From NCBI GenBank assembly GCA_963646285.1, contig CAVIWF010000035.1:1-27005 (forward strand): a stretch of 27,005 nt of DNA, given 5' to 3'. Positions within the stretch are counted from its first letter, which is position 1. Each line of letters begins with the position of its first letter. Source of the stretch: CAKUFA01 sp963646285 (lineage in GTDB: Bacteria > Bacillota > Clostridia > Christensenellales > Aristaeellaceae). The position numbers and the translations under genes were made by a program. This document shows positions 1 to 8,274 of the stretch, piece by piece. The notes below the pieces were generated by a model. It saw only the letters and a list, made by a program, of their open reading frames with translations, did not search any database and was not told the origin of the DNA.

Positions 1-55
1 GAGCGCCAGCCTGTCACGTTGGAGGTCGAGGGTTCGAGCCCCTTCCGGGTCGCCA
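1..55 (+). tRNA. tRNA-Asp (GTC), 5' end cut off by window start
   Basis: The anticodon arm CCAGC-CTGTCAC-GTTGG carries anticodon GTC. The T arm is GAGGG-TTCGAGC-CCCTT. The 3' acceptor strand CCGGGTC is followed by discriminator G and an encoded CCA at 53-55. The acceptor 5' strand and most of the D arm lie outside the window. It is the first visible member of a four-gene tRNA run with short spacers, so the genes are probably cotranscribed from a promoter outside the window. Confidence 0.93.
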
Positions 56-60
56 TATTT

Positions 61-136
61 GCCTTGGTAGCTCAGTCGGTAGAGCAGCAGACTGAAAATC
101 TGCGTGTCGGTGGTTCGATTCCGCCCCAAGGCACCA
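61..136 (+). tRNA. tRNA-Phe (GAA)
   Basis: A complete cloverleaf can be drawn. Acceptor strand GCCTTGG pairs with CCAAGGC, the anticodon loop CTGAAAA gives GAA, and the T loop is TTCGATT. Discriminator A is followed by an encoded CCA at 134-136. Only five bases separate it from the preceding tRNA-Asp. Confidence 0.96.
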
Positions 137-143
137 TACACGT

Positions 144-219
144 GCGGTAGTAGCTCAGTTGGTAGAGCGCCACCTTGCCAAGGTGGAGGTCGCGGGTCCG
201 AGCCCCGTCTACCGCTCCA
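144..219 (+). tRNA. tRNA-Gly (GCC)
   Basis: Acceptor GCGGTAG pairs with CTACCGC. The anticodon stem-loop CCACC-TTGCCAA-GGTGG gives anticodon GCC. Discriminator T and an encoded CCA end the gene at 219. It lies seven bases after tRNA-Phe in the same run. Confidence 0.96.
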
Positions 220-228
220 TTTATACAT

Positions 229-300
229 GGTGCCATAGCCAAGTGGTAAGGCAAAGGTCTGCAAAACCTTCATTCCCCGGTTCAAATCCGGGTGGCACCT
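229..300 (+). tRNA. tRNA-Cys (GCA), CCA not encoded
   Basis: Acceptor GGTGCCA pairs with TGGCACC. The anticodon loop CTGCAAA gives GCA, and the discriminator is T, as expected for tRNA-Cys. Unlike the three upstream tRNAs it is followed by CTT rather than CCA, so its 3' end must be completed by the CCA-adding enzyme. It is the last gene of the run and sits just before an intrinsic terminator. Confidence 0.94.
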
Positions 301-305
301 CTTTG

Positions 306-337
306 AAAGATCGGCTGATGATGCCGGTCTTTTTGTT
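306..337 (+). terminator. Intrinsic terminator of the tRNA operon
   Basis: A ten-base-pair hairpin forms from AAAGATCGGC (306-315) and GCCGGTCTTT (323-332), with one T-G wobble and a 7-base loop. It runs into a T-rich tail (TTTTTGTTT). It starts six bases after tRNA-Cys, so it ends the tRNA transcript. Confidence 0.88.
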
Positions 338-407
338 TACCTGCCTCCTTCCCGGGCATGCCGTTGGCATAGACTTCCCTGCTTATGATAAAAATCATCA
401 AAGCATC

Positions 408-452
408 AACATCCCCACCCTCCGTGTCATCGTGCCGGAAGGTGGGGATGTT
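408..452 (-). terminator. Inverted repeat downstream of the M16C gene, possible terminator
   Basis: Twelve-base arms AACATCCCCACC (408-419) and GGTGGGGATGTT (441-452) are perfectly complementary, with a 21-base loop. It lies 25 bases beyond the stop codon of the minus-strand M16C peptidase gene. On the minus strand the sequence after the hairpin becomes T-rich only about 10 bases later (around 391-395), so it is not a textbook intrinsic terminator. It could end or stabilise the exporter/peptidase transcript. Confidence 0.5.
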
Positions 453-477
453 TGCTGTCATGGGTTATTTGCCTGGA

Positions 478-3366
478 TCAGTTTTCCTGCTTCACAAAGG
501 CCACCGCATCATGGTTGCCAATGGCGCACAGGCAGCCCTTTTCTGTGAAGGTACGCAGCACAGGAACCAGTGCCTTCAGGCTGTCCATGGTGGTATCCAG
601 CATTTCGTGCCGGAAGCGGAGCACCCGCTCCTTATCACTGCCGCTCATGTAACGGCTGCAGCAGAGGCTGAAGGCATTGTAGGGATCCAGCAAGGGATCG
701 GTGCTGTTGATCACGCCGATGATCAAATCCTCCATGGGCATGGGCTGCTGAAGCATTTCTTCCAGCGCATCCGCCAGATGGGCGAAGACCTGGGCAGTGT
801 TCTCCATGTTGGGATCCCGGAAGGAGTAGCAGAACATATTACCGTCACTGTCTACATTCATGCCTGTACCGTAGGCGCCGCCCTGCACCCGCACAGCACC
901 CCACAGGTAGCTGAAGGTGAGCAGGGAGGAAAGCACAGACCAGGAACCCGTATACTGACTGCCGAAAGCCACCAGATTGCCCCCCAGGGCGCTGAAGCCC
1001 ACATCCGCCGGGATTTCCACAGCCTGATTACCGCTGATGGCGGCAGGTACTTCCCTCGGAGCACCCATGGTGCCGGCAGGCAGGGTGCGGATCATCGCTT
1101 CCAGAGCAGTGGTGTCCCCTTCCCCGCCAACAGCTGCAAACAGCCGTTCAGACACGAAGACCCGCTTCGCCAAAGCTGCCAGCTGCTCCCCAATGGTCTG
1201 CTGCTCCGCCTGGAAAGTCTCCGCCAGGTGAGAGAACCACTGCATGTAGCTTTCCCCGGAAAGGGCCTCCTGCATGGCACTGTCCGCTGCAAAGCTGGAA
1301 CAGGACTTCATGATGGCGTAGGTTATGCCGTTGTTAATCAAAGTCTGCTTGTGCATGGAATCCTGCTGTGCAACCACCTTGCCCATCTTTTCCGTTGCCG
1401 TCCAGTCCGTAGCCGTCAGGATTTCGCCGATAAGCTTGACCGCAGCAGGGATGTTTTCCTGCAGCATGCTGGCCGTCACTTTCACGTAGGTAGAGCAGGT
1501 GTGAATATCCCCCGCAGGAGCGGTGATGCACAGGGAACTAATCAGCTTGCCCGTGGTCGCCTTCACGCTGTTTTGCATTTCCAGCACCGTATGATGGGCG
1601 GTGGGCAGCTTGCACAGGCAGGAGGCCAGAAGCTTCAGATGCCGCAGCTCCTCCACCGTCAGGTCGGACACATCAAAGTAAAGGTTAAGATACACAATGC
1701 CGTCGCTGTTCACATCCACATGAATGGCTGGCCGATCTGCCAGGCGGCAGGGCACCGCTTCCGGCACCGCCACATCCCGGGATACATCAGAAAGCCGGAG
1801 CTTGGGCAGGGCGGCAAGGGCTTCCTCATCATCCGGGGTCTGCTGCCACTGGTGCATTTTTTCCACCGCCTGCTGCACCTGGGTCCGCTTCTCCTCATCC
1901 CACTGGGCGGTGACGGCAGCCAGCTTGTCCTTCTCCTTCCGGGCATCGTCTGCCACCTTGGTCTTGGAAGGCAGGGCGTACACGATGCACTTGTCCGATG
2001 CATCCCCCAGCATTTCCAGCAGCAGCTGCTCAAAGTAGTCGGTATCCAGCTTCTTCCGCAGGGTATCAAAGATGTCCGCCGTGTTCACCCGATCCAGCGG
2101 ATCACCGCCGTAAAGCCAGCTCTTCAGCACCTGATCCGCCAGGTTCACGCCGTAGGGTTCTTCCACCTCCCGGCTCTTGAAGGCAAGGCGTTCAATGGAG
2201 GCGCTCAGGGACGTACGGTCAAGGCCTTCCCTGACCAGGCGGCGGGCTTCCTCTGCCACAAAGGCAGGAATTTCGTCAAAGTGCTCCTGCCGGGTGTTCC
2301 GCACCAGCAGGGTCACGGCAGGCTGATGAATGCCATCGTCCACCTGCAGGGTTACTTTTTCTGCCAAGCCCTTTTCCAGGAAGGCATGGGCAAGGGGGGC
2401 TTCATTGGAGCCGGTAAGGCAGCTGGCAAGGACTTCGGCGGCGTAGATCTTCTCCCGATCCTGATAGGTGCACAGCAGCTTGGACAGGGTCAGATGAGCT
2501 TGATTCTCCTCTCCCTGGGAAGGCTCGAAGTACACCGTTGTGCTGCCTGTCACAGGCTTTTGCAGGGTGAAGTCAAAGTCCGGCTGACGATCGTCGTACT
2601 TGGACAGGTACTCCTCATCAATATAGTGGAGCACCTTTTCCACATTCATGTGGCCATCCAGCACGAAATAAGCATTGCTGGGGTGGTAGAACCGGCGATG
2701 GGTGTTCAGGAACTGTTCATAGCTCAGGTCGGTGATTTTCTCCGGCAGGCCGCCGGAGGAGAAGCGGTAGCAGGTATCCGGGTACAGCAGCCGATTGCCG
2801 GCGTCCCCCATCATTTCATCCACATCGGCATAGGCGCCCTTCATTTCGTTGAACACCACGCCGTTATAGGTGACTTCCCCGGTGCCCTCGTCAAACTCGT
2901 AGTGCCAGCCTTCCTGCATGAAGATTTCCGGCTTTTCGTAAATGCTGGGGCAGAACACAGCGTCCAGATACACGCTCATCAGGTTGAACAGATCCTGCTC
3001 GTTCCGGCTGGAAACAGGGAACACGGTCTTGTCCCCGTAGGTCATGGCATTCAGGAAGGTCTGCATGGAGCTTTGCAGCAGGGAAACGAAGGGCTCCTTC
3101 ACCGGGTACTTCCGAGAGCCGTTCAGCACGCTGTGCTCCAAGATGTGGAACACGCCGGTATCGTTTTCCGGCAGGGTTTTGAAAGTAACAGCGAAGGTCT
3201 TGTTGTCGTCAGGGCGGTCAAAATACAGCAGCTTTGCCCCGCACTTGCCGTGGCGCAGGGTGTACAGCGTGGCCTTCTTTGCCGGAACGGCTTCCTTCTT
3301 TTCCAGCACAAAGCCGGAAACCAGCTCCCCGGGCTGGGCATCGGTAAGCTTCATTGCTTCGGACAT
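478..3366 (-). CDS. M16C-family zinc metallopeptidase (presequence-protease/insulinase-like)
   Basis: A 962-residue zinc peptidase of the M16C family, which degrades unstructured peptides inside a closed chamber. The inverted zinc motif HILEH is at residues 74-78, with the third ligand E174 in NEMKGAY. The middle of the protein (EKDKLAAV...TPDDEEALAALPKLRLSD) matches the M16C-associated linker region, and the second half is the usual catalytically silent M16 repeat. Length agrees with the family (about 970). I start at the ATG at 3366 because AAAGGTG lies 11-12 bases upstream. An in-frame ATG at 3393, directly after the preceding stop codon, would add nine residues. There is no signal peptide, so it should be cytoplasmic. 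It is the last gene of an operon with two ABC exporter halves, which suggests peptide handling linked to export, or simple peptide turnover. Confidence 0.93.
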   Translation of the reverse strand: MSEAMKLTDAQPGELVSGFVLEKKEAVPAKKATLYTLRHGKCGAKLLYFDRPDDNKTFAVTFKTLPENDTGVFHILEHSVLNGSRKYPVKEPFVSLLQSSMQTFLNAMTYGDKTVFPVSSRNEQDLFNLMSVYLDAVFCPSIYEKPEIFMQEGWHYEFDEGTGEVTYNGVVFNEMKGAYADVDEMMGDAGNRLLYPDTCYRFSSGGLPEKITDLSYEQFLNTHRRFYHPSNAYFVLDGHMNVEKVLHYIDEEYLSKYDDRQPDFDFTLQKPVTGSTTVYFEPSQGEENQAHLTLSKLLCTYQDREKIYAAEVLASCLTGSNEAPLAHAFLEKGLAEKVTLQVDDGIHQPAVTLLVRNTRQEHFDEIPAFVAEEARRLVREGLDRTSLSASIERLAFKSREVEEPYGVNLADQVLKSWLYGGDPLDRVNTADIFDTLRKKLDTDYFEQLLLEMLGDASDKCIVYALPSKTKVADDARKEKDKLAAVTAQWDEEKRTQVQQAVEKMHQWQQTPDDEEALAALPKLRLSDVSRDVAVPEAVPCRLADRPAIHVDVNSDGIVYLNLYFDVSDLTVEELRHLKLLASCLCKLPTAHHTVLEMQNSVKATTGKLISSLCITAPAGDIHTCSTYVKVTASMLQENIPAAVKLIGEILTATDWTATEKMGKVVAQQDSMHKQTLINNGITYAIMKSCSSFAADSAMQEALSGESYMQWFSHLAETFQAEQQTIGEQLAALAKRVFVSERLFAAVGGEGDTTALEAMIRTLPAGTMGAPREVPAAISGNQAVEIPADVGFSALGGNLVAFGSQYTGSWSVLSSLLTFSYLWGAVRVQGGAYGTGMNVDSDGNMFCYSFRDPNMENTAQVFAHLADALEEMLQQPMPMEDLIIGVINSTDPLLDPYNAFSLCCSRYMSGSDKERVLRFRHEMLDTTMDSLKALVPVLRTFTEKGCLCAIGNHDAVAFVKQEN

Positions 3367-3393
3367 GGTTCTTTCACACCTTTCTATCTTCAT

Positions 3394-5094
3394 TTACAGC
3401 GTCTTTGCAAACAGCTGATAATAGGCATTGGTCTTTTCCATTTCTTCAGGGGTACCACAGGCCTCCAGCTGGCCGTCCTTCATCACAATGATGTTATCCG
3501 CATTGCGGGTGGCGGCATAGCTGTGGGCGATCATGATGGTGGTGCGGCCTGCCATCAGCGTATCCAGCGCCCTGGTTACCATGGCTTCGCTGGTTACGTC
3601 CAGGTTGCTGGTGGCTTCGTCCAGCAGCAGGAAGTCCGCATTGCGCAGCATGGCACGGGCAATGGCAATGCACTGCGCCTGCCCGCCGGAGAAGTTGGAA
3701 CCTCCCAACCCCACATCTTCATCAAAGCCCAGAGGCTTTTCCATAATGAAATCGTAGCAGTTGGCCTTTTTCGCCGTTTCAATCAGCTCTTCTTCGCCGA
3801 CCTCCCGATCCAGACCATAGAGGATATTCTCCCGCACGGTGCCCCCAATGAGGGGATCCCGCTGGAACACATAGGCAAACCGATCCCGCCACTGGATCAC
3901 GTCGTAGGCGGCAATGTCGTCCTCTCCGAAGAGGATCCTGCCCTGAGAAGGCTCATACAGCCGCACCAGCAGCTTGAAGATGGTACTCTTGCCTGCACCG
4001 TTGCCGCCGATGATGGCGGTCACCTTCCCCATGGGGATGGTAACGGAAACGTCCTTCAGCACTTCCCGCTCCGCAGCATAGGCAAAGCCCACCTTGTCCA
4101 GCGTAATGTCGGAGCAGCGGGCAGGGACTTCCGCCCCGCCTTCCTTTTCAGGCTCGGCTTCGGAAATGCTGTTAATCTTCTTCATGTTGCCGAAAATGCC
4201 GGACACGGAGCCTACGTTCATGAAGAACTGCATCAGCTGCAAGCCCACAATGCCGGTGATCATGTAGAAGGCGGTCAGGTCGCCAATGGTCAGCTCCCCG
4301 GTGGAAACAAACTGTCCCCCCAGCACAAACACGATGAAGATGAACATGATGGAGAACATGCTGGATACCAGCTGGTACCCGGCTACCATCAGCCAGTTCA
4401 GGAAGTCCGCAATGTACATCCGCTTAAAGGTGGCGTTGGCCTTTTGGCTTTCCAGCTTTTCGGCAGCAGCGCTTTTAATCAGGCGGAAGTTCCGCACCCG
4501 CTCCGCCAGGTAGCCCATGCTGCTTGCCACGGTGACGGTGCTGTACACGCCCAGCTTGTACATCAGCTTGCCGTAAACAATGCAGATTACAAGGGTCAGG
4601 GGGATAATCAGCAGGGAATAGTTGGCCAGCATGGTGTTGTAGCTGTACAGGCGGATGAAGGCCTGCACAGAGGTAACCACACACACCACAAAAGACACGG
4701 CCATGGAGAACAGGGAGGAAGGTGCGCTGGCATCGGAGGTAATGCGGCTGACCAGTTCGTTGCCATTATCCTGATCGTAAAACCTAGAGGGCAGGTGCAT
4801 GATCTTTCCCCACAGCTTGCACCGCACCCGCAGGTTAATGGTTTCCTCCATCCGCCGGGTAAAGTAATTGGAGGCAATGGACATCACCGCCGCCGCTGCG
4901 GTAATGGCAATATAGTTGAAGAGCACGCTGGCGTTAATGGCCTTCTGACTGGTATCAATAACGCTGGCAGTCAGGGTGGCGCTTTGCAGCTCCGCACTCA
5001 TGGTGGAGGCAGAAAACAGGAAGGAAAGGGCGATAAGCAACCAGGGCATCTGCACGCCCTTCAAAACGCTGAACTGCTTGGAAAGCTTCTTCAT
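3394..5094 (-). CDS. ABC exporter half-transporter (membrane domain fused to ATPase), subunit 2
   Basis: A 566-residue half-size ABC exporter. An N-terminal six-helix transmembrane domain (about residues 15-300) is followed by a nucleotide-binding domain: Walker A GGNGAGKS at 363-370, signature FSGGQ, Walker B FLLLDEATSNLD with the catalytic glutamate, and switch histidine in IAHS. The start ATG overlaps the stop codon of the upstream exporter gene (ATGA), with an AAGGAG ribosome site inside that gene. The two genes therefore probably make a heterodimeric exporter. Substrates of such exporters (drugs, lipids, peptides) cannot be read from sequence. The neighbouring M16C peptidase makes a peptide plausible, but this is inference. 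Confidence 0.92.
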   Translation of the reverse strand: MKKLSKQFSVLKGVQMPWLLIALSFLFSASTMSAELQSATLTASVIDTSQKAINASVLFNYIAITAAAAVMSIASNYFTRRMEETINLRVRCKLWGKIMHLPSRFYDQDNGNELVSRITSDASAPSSLFSMAVSFVVCVVTSVQAFIRLYSYNTMLANYSLLIIPLTLVICIVYGKLMYKLGVYSTVTVASSMGYLAERVRNFRLIKSAAAEKLESQKANATFKRMYIADFLNWLMVAGYQLVSSMFSIMFIFIVFVLGGQFVSTGELTIGDLTAFYMITGIVGLQLMQFFMNVGSVSGIFGNMKKINSISEAEPEKEGGAEVPARCSDITLDKVGFAYAAEREVLKDVSVTIPMGKVTAIIGGNGAGKSTIFKLLVRLYEPSQGRILFGEDDIAAYDVIQWRDRFAYVFQRDPLIGGTVRENILYGLDREVGEEELIETAKKANCYDFIMEKPLGFDEDVGLGGSNFSGGQAQCIAIARAMLRNADFLLLDEATSNLDVTSEAMVTRALDTLMAGRTTIMIAHSYAATRNADNIIVMKDGQLEACGTPEEMEKTNAYYQLFAKTL

Positions 5095-6827
5095 TGCTGC
5101 TGCTCCTTTCCTTCATTCTCCACCATGTGCCGGTAGGTGGGGCAGTTTTCCATCAGCTGGATGTGATCCCCATCCCCCACCAGGACACCATCGCACAGTA
5201 CAATCATCCGATCACACCGGCGGGCATAGTCCAGGTCGTGGGTAACCAGAATCCGGGTCTTGCCTGCAAAAACCTGGTCCATGGTTTCCTGTATCTGGGC
5301 AGATACACGCACGTCCAGGGCACTGGTAGGCTCGTCCATCAGGATCACGTCCCCGCCCCGGAGGACTTCCCGGGTCAGCACCAGCCGCTGCTTCTGTCCA
5401 CCGGACATGGAGTCACCCCCGGGGGCAATGGCACGATCCAGCCCCTCTTCACAGGTTGCCAGATACTCCATAAAGCCGGTGCGCCGGGCTGCATCCAGAA
5501 TTTCTTCATCCGTGACCGGCCGGTCAATGCCGTAGGTCAGGGCTTCCCGCAGGGTACCGCTGAAGATGCCTGCCCCCTGCTGCACATAGGCCAGCTTGTG
5601 CCGGAAGGTTTCCAGGGAAATCTCCCCAATGTCCTGCCCCCCTACCGTGACCTTGCCGGTATCCGGGGTGTAGAACCTTTCCAGCAGGCTGACGGAGGTG
5701 GTTTTGCCGCTGCCGCACATGCCCACAATGGCCACACTGCCCCCGTCGGGCACGATGAAGGAAACATTCTTCAGTGCAGGCTCCTCTGTGCCGGGGTAGG
5801 TGAAGGTTACGTTTTCGAAGCAGATTTCGCCCCCCACCGGGAAGGCAGCCGTGCCTGCGTCCTCATCCTCGCCGTTCATAATGCCGGAGGTACGCTCGAA
5901 ACCGCCCTTAATGCCCTTGATCTTCACCCACTGGTCAAACACCCCGTCCATAATGGGGAACAGGTTCTGGGTAAAGAGGAAGAAAGCCAGCCACATGGTC
6001 AGGTCGATTTCCTTCCGCTGGAGCAGAATCACTGCCACCACAACCACAACGAACTTCTGCAGAATGCCGATAACTGCCACAATGCCGGAGGCGGTGTTTT
6101 CCACCCGCACCACCTTCATGTTGGCCTTCAGGATCTCCCCTGCCACCTGCTGACCCTTTTCCCCTTCATAGGCCTCATTGGTGTAGGTCTTAATCAGGGG
6201 CAGGTGATTGATCCGGTCTGCCAGGAAGCTGGTCAACTGGCCAATGCGGCCATAGAGCCGGGTGGTAGCCGTCTGCATTTTCTTGCCCACAAACAGGGCA
6301 TAGAGGTACTTGATGGGGATCAGGGCAAAGCAGGACAGGGCCAGCACCCAGTGATACTGATTGATGCGAATCAGCGCCGCAATGACGTAATACAGGTCAG
6401 GAATCAGGTAAATAATCACATTCACCAGATTATTGACGGCGGAGCTGGTATCGTTGATGATGGTGCTCATCAGGTCGGAAGGGTCGTTCCGGTCGAAGTG
6501 CTCCATCTTCATGCCCAGCATCTTCTGCCAGATGCTTTCCCGTGCCTTTCGCACGCTGAGGGACTGGGCCTGCACCTGACTGGACACCATCACAAAGGAC
6601 ATGAGCCCCAGGGTGATGTAATAGATCACTGCCTGCCCAATAGCGCCGGCAGACAGATCGCCTCCCAGCAGGCTGGCGGTCATATCCGGAAGGTTCAGCA
6701 GCATGGTATTAAAGGCCATGTTCAGCACCAGGGCAATGGCCACCCACACCCAGGAAAGGTGGAGCTTCTTCAGGGTGCTGAACAGGCTTTTCCAGGTTCC
6801 GCTGTTCTGTTTCTCTTTTTGTTCCAT
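5091..6827 (-). CDS. ABC exporter half-transporter (membrane domain fused to ATPase), subunit 1
   Basis: A 578-residue half-size ABC exporter and the first gene of the exporter/peptidase operon. Hydrophobic helices run from about residue 25 to 310. The nucleotide-binding domain has Walker A GMCGSGKT (369-376), signature MSGGQKQR, Walker B VILMDEPTSALD and switch histidine in VTHD. Both this and its partner keep the catalytic glutamate after Walker B, so neither site is obviously dead. CAGGAG lies just upstream of the ATG. The 161-base gap before it holds a terminator-like hairpin and no clear promoter, so expression may depend on readthrough from the lipoprotein cluster or on a promoter I cannot recognise. 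Confidence 0.92.
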   Translation of the reverse strand: MEQKEKQNSGTWKSLFSTLKKLHLSWVWVAIALVLNMAFNTMLLNLPDMTASLLGGDLSAGAIGQAVIYYITLGLMSFVMVSSQVQAQSLSVRKARESIWQKMLGMKMEHFDRNDPSDLMSTIINDTSSAVNNLVNVIIYLIPDLYYVIAALIRINQYHWVLALSCFALIPIKYLYALFVGKKMQTATTRLYGRIGQLTSFLADRINHLPLIKTYTNEAYEGEKGQQVAGEILKANMKVVRVENTASGIVAVIGILQKFVVVVVAVILLQRKEIDLTMWLAFFLFTQNLFPIMDGVFDQWVKIKGIKGGFERTSGIMNGEDEDAGTAAFPVGGEICFENVTFTYPGTEEPALKNVSFIVPDGGSVAIVGMCGSGKTTSVSLLERFYTPDTGKVTVGGQDIGEISLETFRHKLAYVQQGAGIFSGTLREALTYGIDRPVTDEEILDAARRTGFMEYLATCEEGLDRAIAPGGDSMSGGQKQRLVLTREVLRGGDVILMDEPTSALDVRVSAQIQETMDQVFAGKTRILVTHDLDYARRCDRMIVLCDGVLVGDGDHIQLMENCPTYRHMVENEGKEQQQ

Positions 6828-6890
6828 ACCGAACTCCTGTCAAGGCAGACCCGGAAGGGCTGCCCGTAGCCAATCAATGTAGCAATTTTG

Positions 6891-6925
6891 AAAAAGGGCG
6901 GATGCCATACCATGTGGCACCCGCC
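6891..6925 (-). terminator. Intrinsic terminator after the lipoprotein gene
   Basis: Read on the minus strand, GGCGGGTGCCA and TGGCATCCGCC form an 11-base stem with one mismatch and a 7-base loop, followed by CTTTTTC. It lies 64 bases after the lipoprotein stop codon and 64 bases before the first exporter gene. It separates the redox/lipoprotein cluster from the exporter operon, or attenuates readthrough between them. Confidence 0.75.
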
Positions 6926-6973
6926 GCAGACAAAATCGATCTCCGGGGAGAGACGCGGGGAAAGCATCCGCCC
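6896..6973 (-). repeat. Ten-base perfect inverted repeat competing with the terminator stem
   Basis: GGGCGGATGC at 6896-6905 is perfectly complementary to GCATCCGCCC at 6964-6973. The first arm is also the 3' arm of the terminator hairpin at 6891-6925. In the minus-strand RNA this 3' arm therefore has two possible 5' partners: the local one (with a mismatch) and a more distant perfect one. This gives a nested or alternative fold in the gap between the lipoprotein and exporter genes. Confidence 0.55.
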
Positions 6974-6988
6974 CCGGCGGCGAAATCC

Positions 6989-8047
6989 TTATTCGTACAC
7001 CTGTGCCATGAAGGTTTCTTCAATCAGCCGGGTGTATTCAGACAGGGAGTGATCCTTCATCAGGTTGAAGGCAATGTACTGGTCAATGGAGGAGCTCAGC
7101 TCTGCCCCGGTGTAGGACACCATCAGCACCGTGTCAGACACACGGGTAGCGCCGCTGGTGGACTGTGCCAGCTTGTCGGCACCCTCCTTGGTGGGGCTTT
7201 CGTAATAGGTGTAGGCAGCCACAATGTTGCCATCCTTGCCGTAGAGGAAGGTGCTCAGGGAGGAGATGCAGTCTGCTTCATCCTCGCCTACAGCAGCCTG
7301 ACCGCTGGCGGTCAGCACCACCTTCTGGTCATACTCGATGTCGGTAGGATCCTTATGCTCGGCGTAGGGCTTGTAGGGATTTTCCCCTGCTTCCCCACGG
7401 ACGCTGTAGCTCATCTTCAGGTAATCCACATAGTCGGTGTCGGTGGTCAGCCCCATCAATTCCATTTCGGAAGCAACGGCAGCCTTGTCGAACACCTTCT
7501 TCAGCACCGTGTCGCTTTCGGCGGTAAAGTCCATGCCGAACACGCTGGTCATGGCGCTGAGCACTGCATCCTTGTCGCTGGCACTGGTGAGCATCAGGTA
7601 CATGTCAGACTCAACAGGAGCGCTGTCCTTGGCGTAGACCACGAAGTACAGGGTTACGTCTCCGGCAAAGGACACCATTTTGGAGGCATCCGGCAGACCC
7701 AGATCCACTTCCTGACCGGCTTCATAAGCGGTGTACTCGCCGGTGGAGATGTTCACCCAGCCCTTGGCCAGGCCGGTGGTTGCATCATAGTCGTACATGC
7801 CGATGACGTTGCCGCTCTCGTCCATCACCATGGTATCGGGATAGGCAGCGCCGCTGGCATACTCAGCCAGGGTTTCGCCGAAGCCGGTATTGGACAGCAC
7901 GGTGCGGGTATCAAAGCTTACGCCGCTGGGATCCTTGTGGGAATAATCCCCCAGCTTCACCACATCAGCCTGGCTGAACAGGCTGCTGCATCCCGTCAGG
8001 GTCAGCAGCACCGTAAGAAGAAGCACCACGGACAGAACCTTTTTCAT
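6989..8047 (-). CDS. Secreted lipoprotein of unknown function with two tandem related domains
   Basis: A 352-residue protein with a lipoprotein signal peptide: positive MKK start, hydrophobic core and lipobox LTGC with the lipidated cysteine at residue 20. It should be anchored on the outer face of the membrane. I do not recognise a family. The mature protein seems to contain two copies of one module: HKDPSGVSFDTRTVL at 37-51 resembles HKDPTDIEYDQKVVL at 231-245, and DESGNVIGMYDY resembles GKDGNIVAAYTY about 190-195 residues later. GGGAG precedes the ATG. It is the last gene of the foldase-thioredoxin-reductase cluster and is followed by an intrinsic terminator. A role with that thiol-redox set is only suggested by position. 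Confidence 0.85.
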   Translation of the reverse strand: MKKVLSVVLLLTVLLTLTGCSSLFSQADVVKLGDYSHKDPSGVSFDTRTVLSNTGFGETLAEYASGAAYPDTMVMDESGNVIGMYDYDATTGLAKGWVNISTGEYTAYEAGQEVDLGLPDASKMVSFAGDVTLYFVVYAKDSAPVESDMYLMLTSASDKDAVLSAMTSVFGMDFTAESDTVLKKVFDKAAVASEMELMGLTTDTDYVDYLKMSYSVRGEAGENPYKPYAEHKDPTDIEYDQKVVLTASGQAAVGEDEADCISSLSTFLYGKDGNIVAAYTYYESPTKEGADKLAQSTSGATRVSDTVLMVSYTGAELSSSIDQYIAFNLMKDHSLSEYTRLIEETFMAQVYE

Positions 8048-8062
8048 GATCGTTCGCTCCCT

Positions 8063-8266
8063 TTATTTCTCTTTATAATACAGTTTGCAGTGGCAGTAGC
8101 CTTCGAAGGCAGGATCCTGCATTTGCGCCTTGAATTCCTCGCAGATGCACTTATACTCGGGCTTGATTTCCCGCCGGCAGGGGCAATAGCCGCCAGAGGC
8201 CTTCAGTCCCGCCCTGATCCGTGCCACCACGGCAGGATCCTCATTCAGTCTGACCTTTCCCATCAT
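8063..8266 (-). CDS. Ferredoxin:thioredoxin reductase catalytic (beta) chain homologue
   Basis: A 67-residue protein with the cysteine layout of the catalytic chain of ferredoxin:thioredoxin reductase: CPC at 28-30, CIC at 40-42 and CHC at 58-60. In the characterised enzyme the equivalents of C28, C40, C42 and C58 bind a [4Fe-4S] cluster and those of C30 and C60 form the redox-active disulfide. The enzyme moves electrons from ferredoxin to thioredoxin. The protein is shorter than plant and cyanobacterial chains, and no variable (alpha) chain gene is visible nearby, as is usual in anaerobes. It lies directly downstream of a thioredoxin gene, its likely partner. AAGGAG is six bases before the first of two consecutive ATG codons. 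Confidence 0.88.
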   Translation of the reverse strand: MMGKVRLNEDPAVVARIRAGLKASGGYCPCRREIKPEYKCICEEFKAQMQDPAFEGYCHCKLYYKEK

Positions 8267-8274
8267 GTTTCTCC

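Noticed and set aside
72..254. 60-residue minus-strand frame across the tRNA genes
   Set aside because: It is the reverse translation of tRNA-Phe, tRNA-Gly and part of tRNA-Cys, a well-known source of false proteins.
385..5136. Very long open frame (1583 codons) on the plus strand
   Set aside because: It is antisense to the M16C and ABC exporter genes, whose motifs are clear. The translation is rich in His, Gly and Gln with no recognisable domain, typical of the reverse frame of GC-rich genes.
6770..6967. Small Cys-containing minus-strand frame considered as an exporter-linked precursor peptide
   Set aside because: It overlaps the first exporter gene, runs through the terminator hairpin and lacks a ribosome site or a leader-core pattern.
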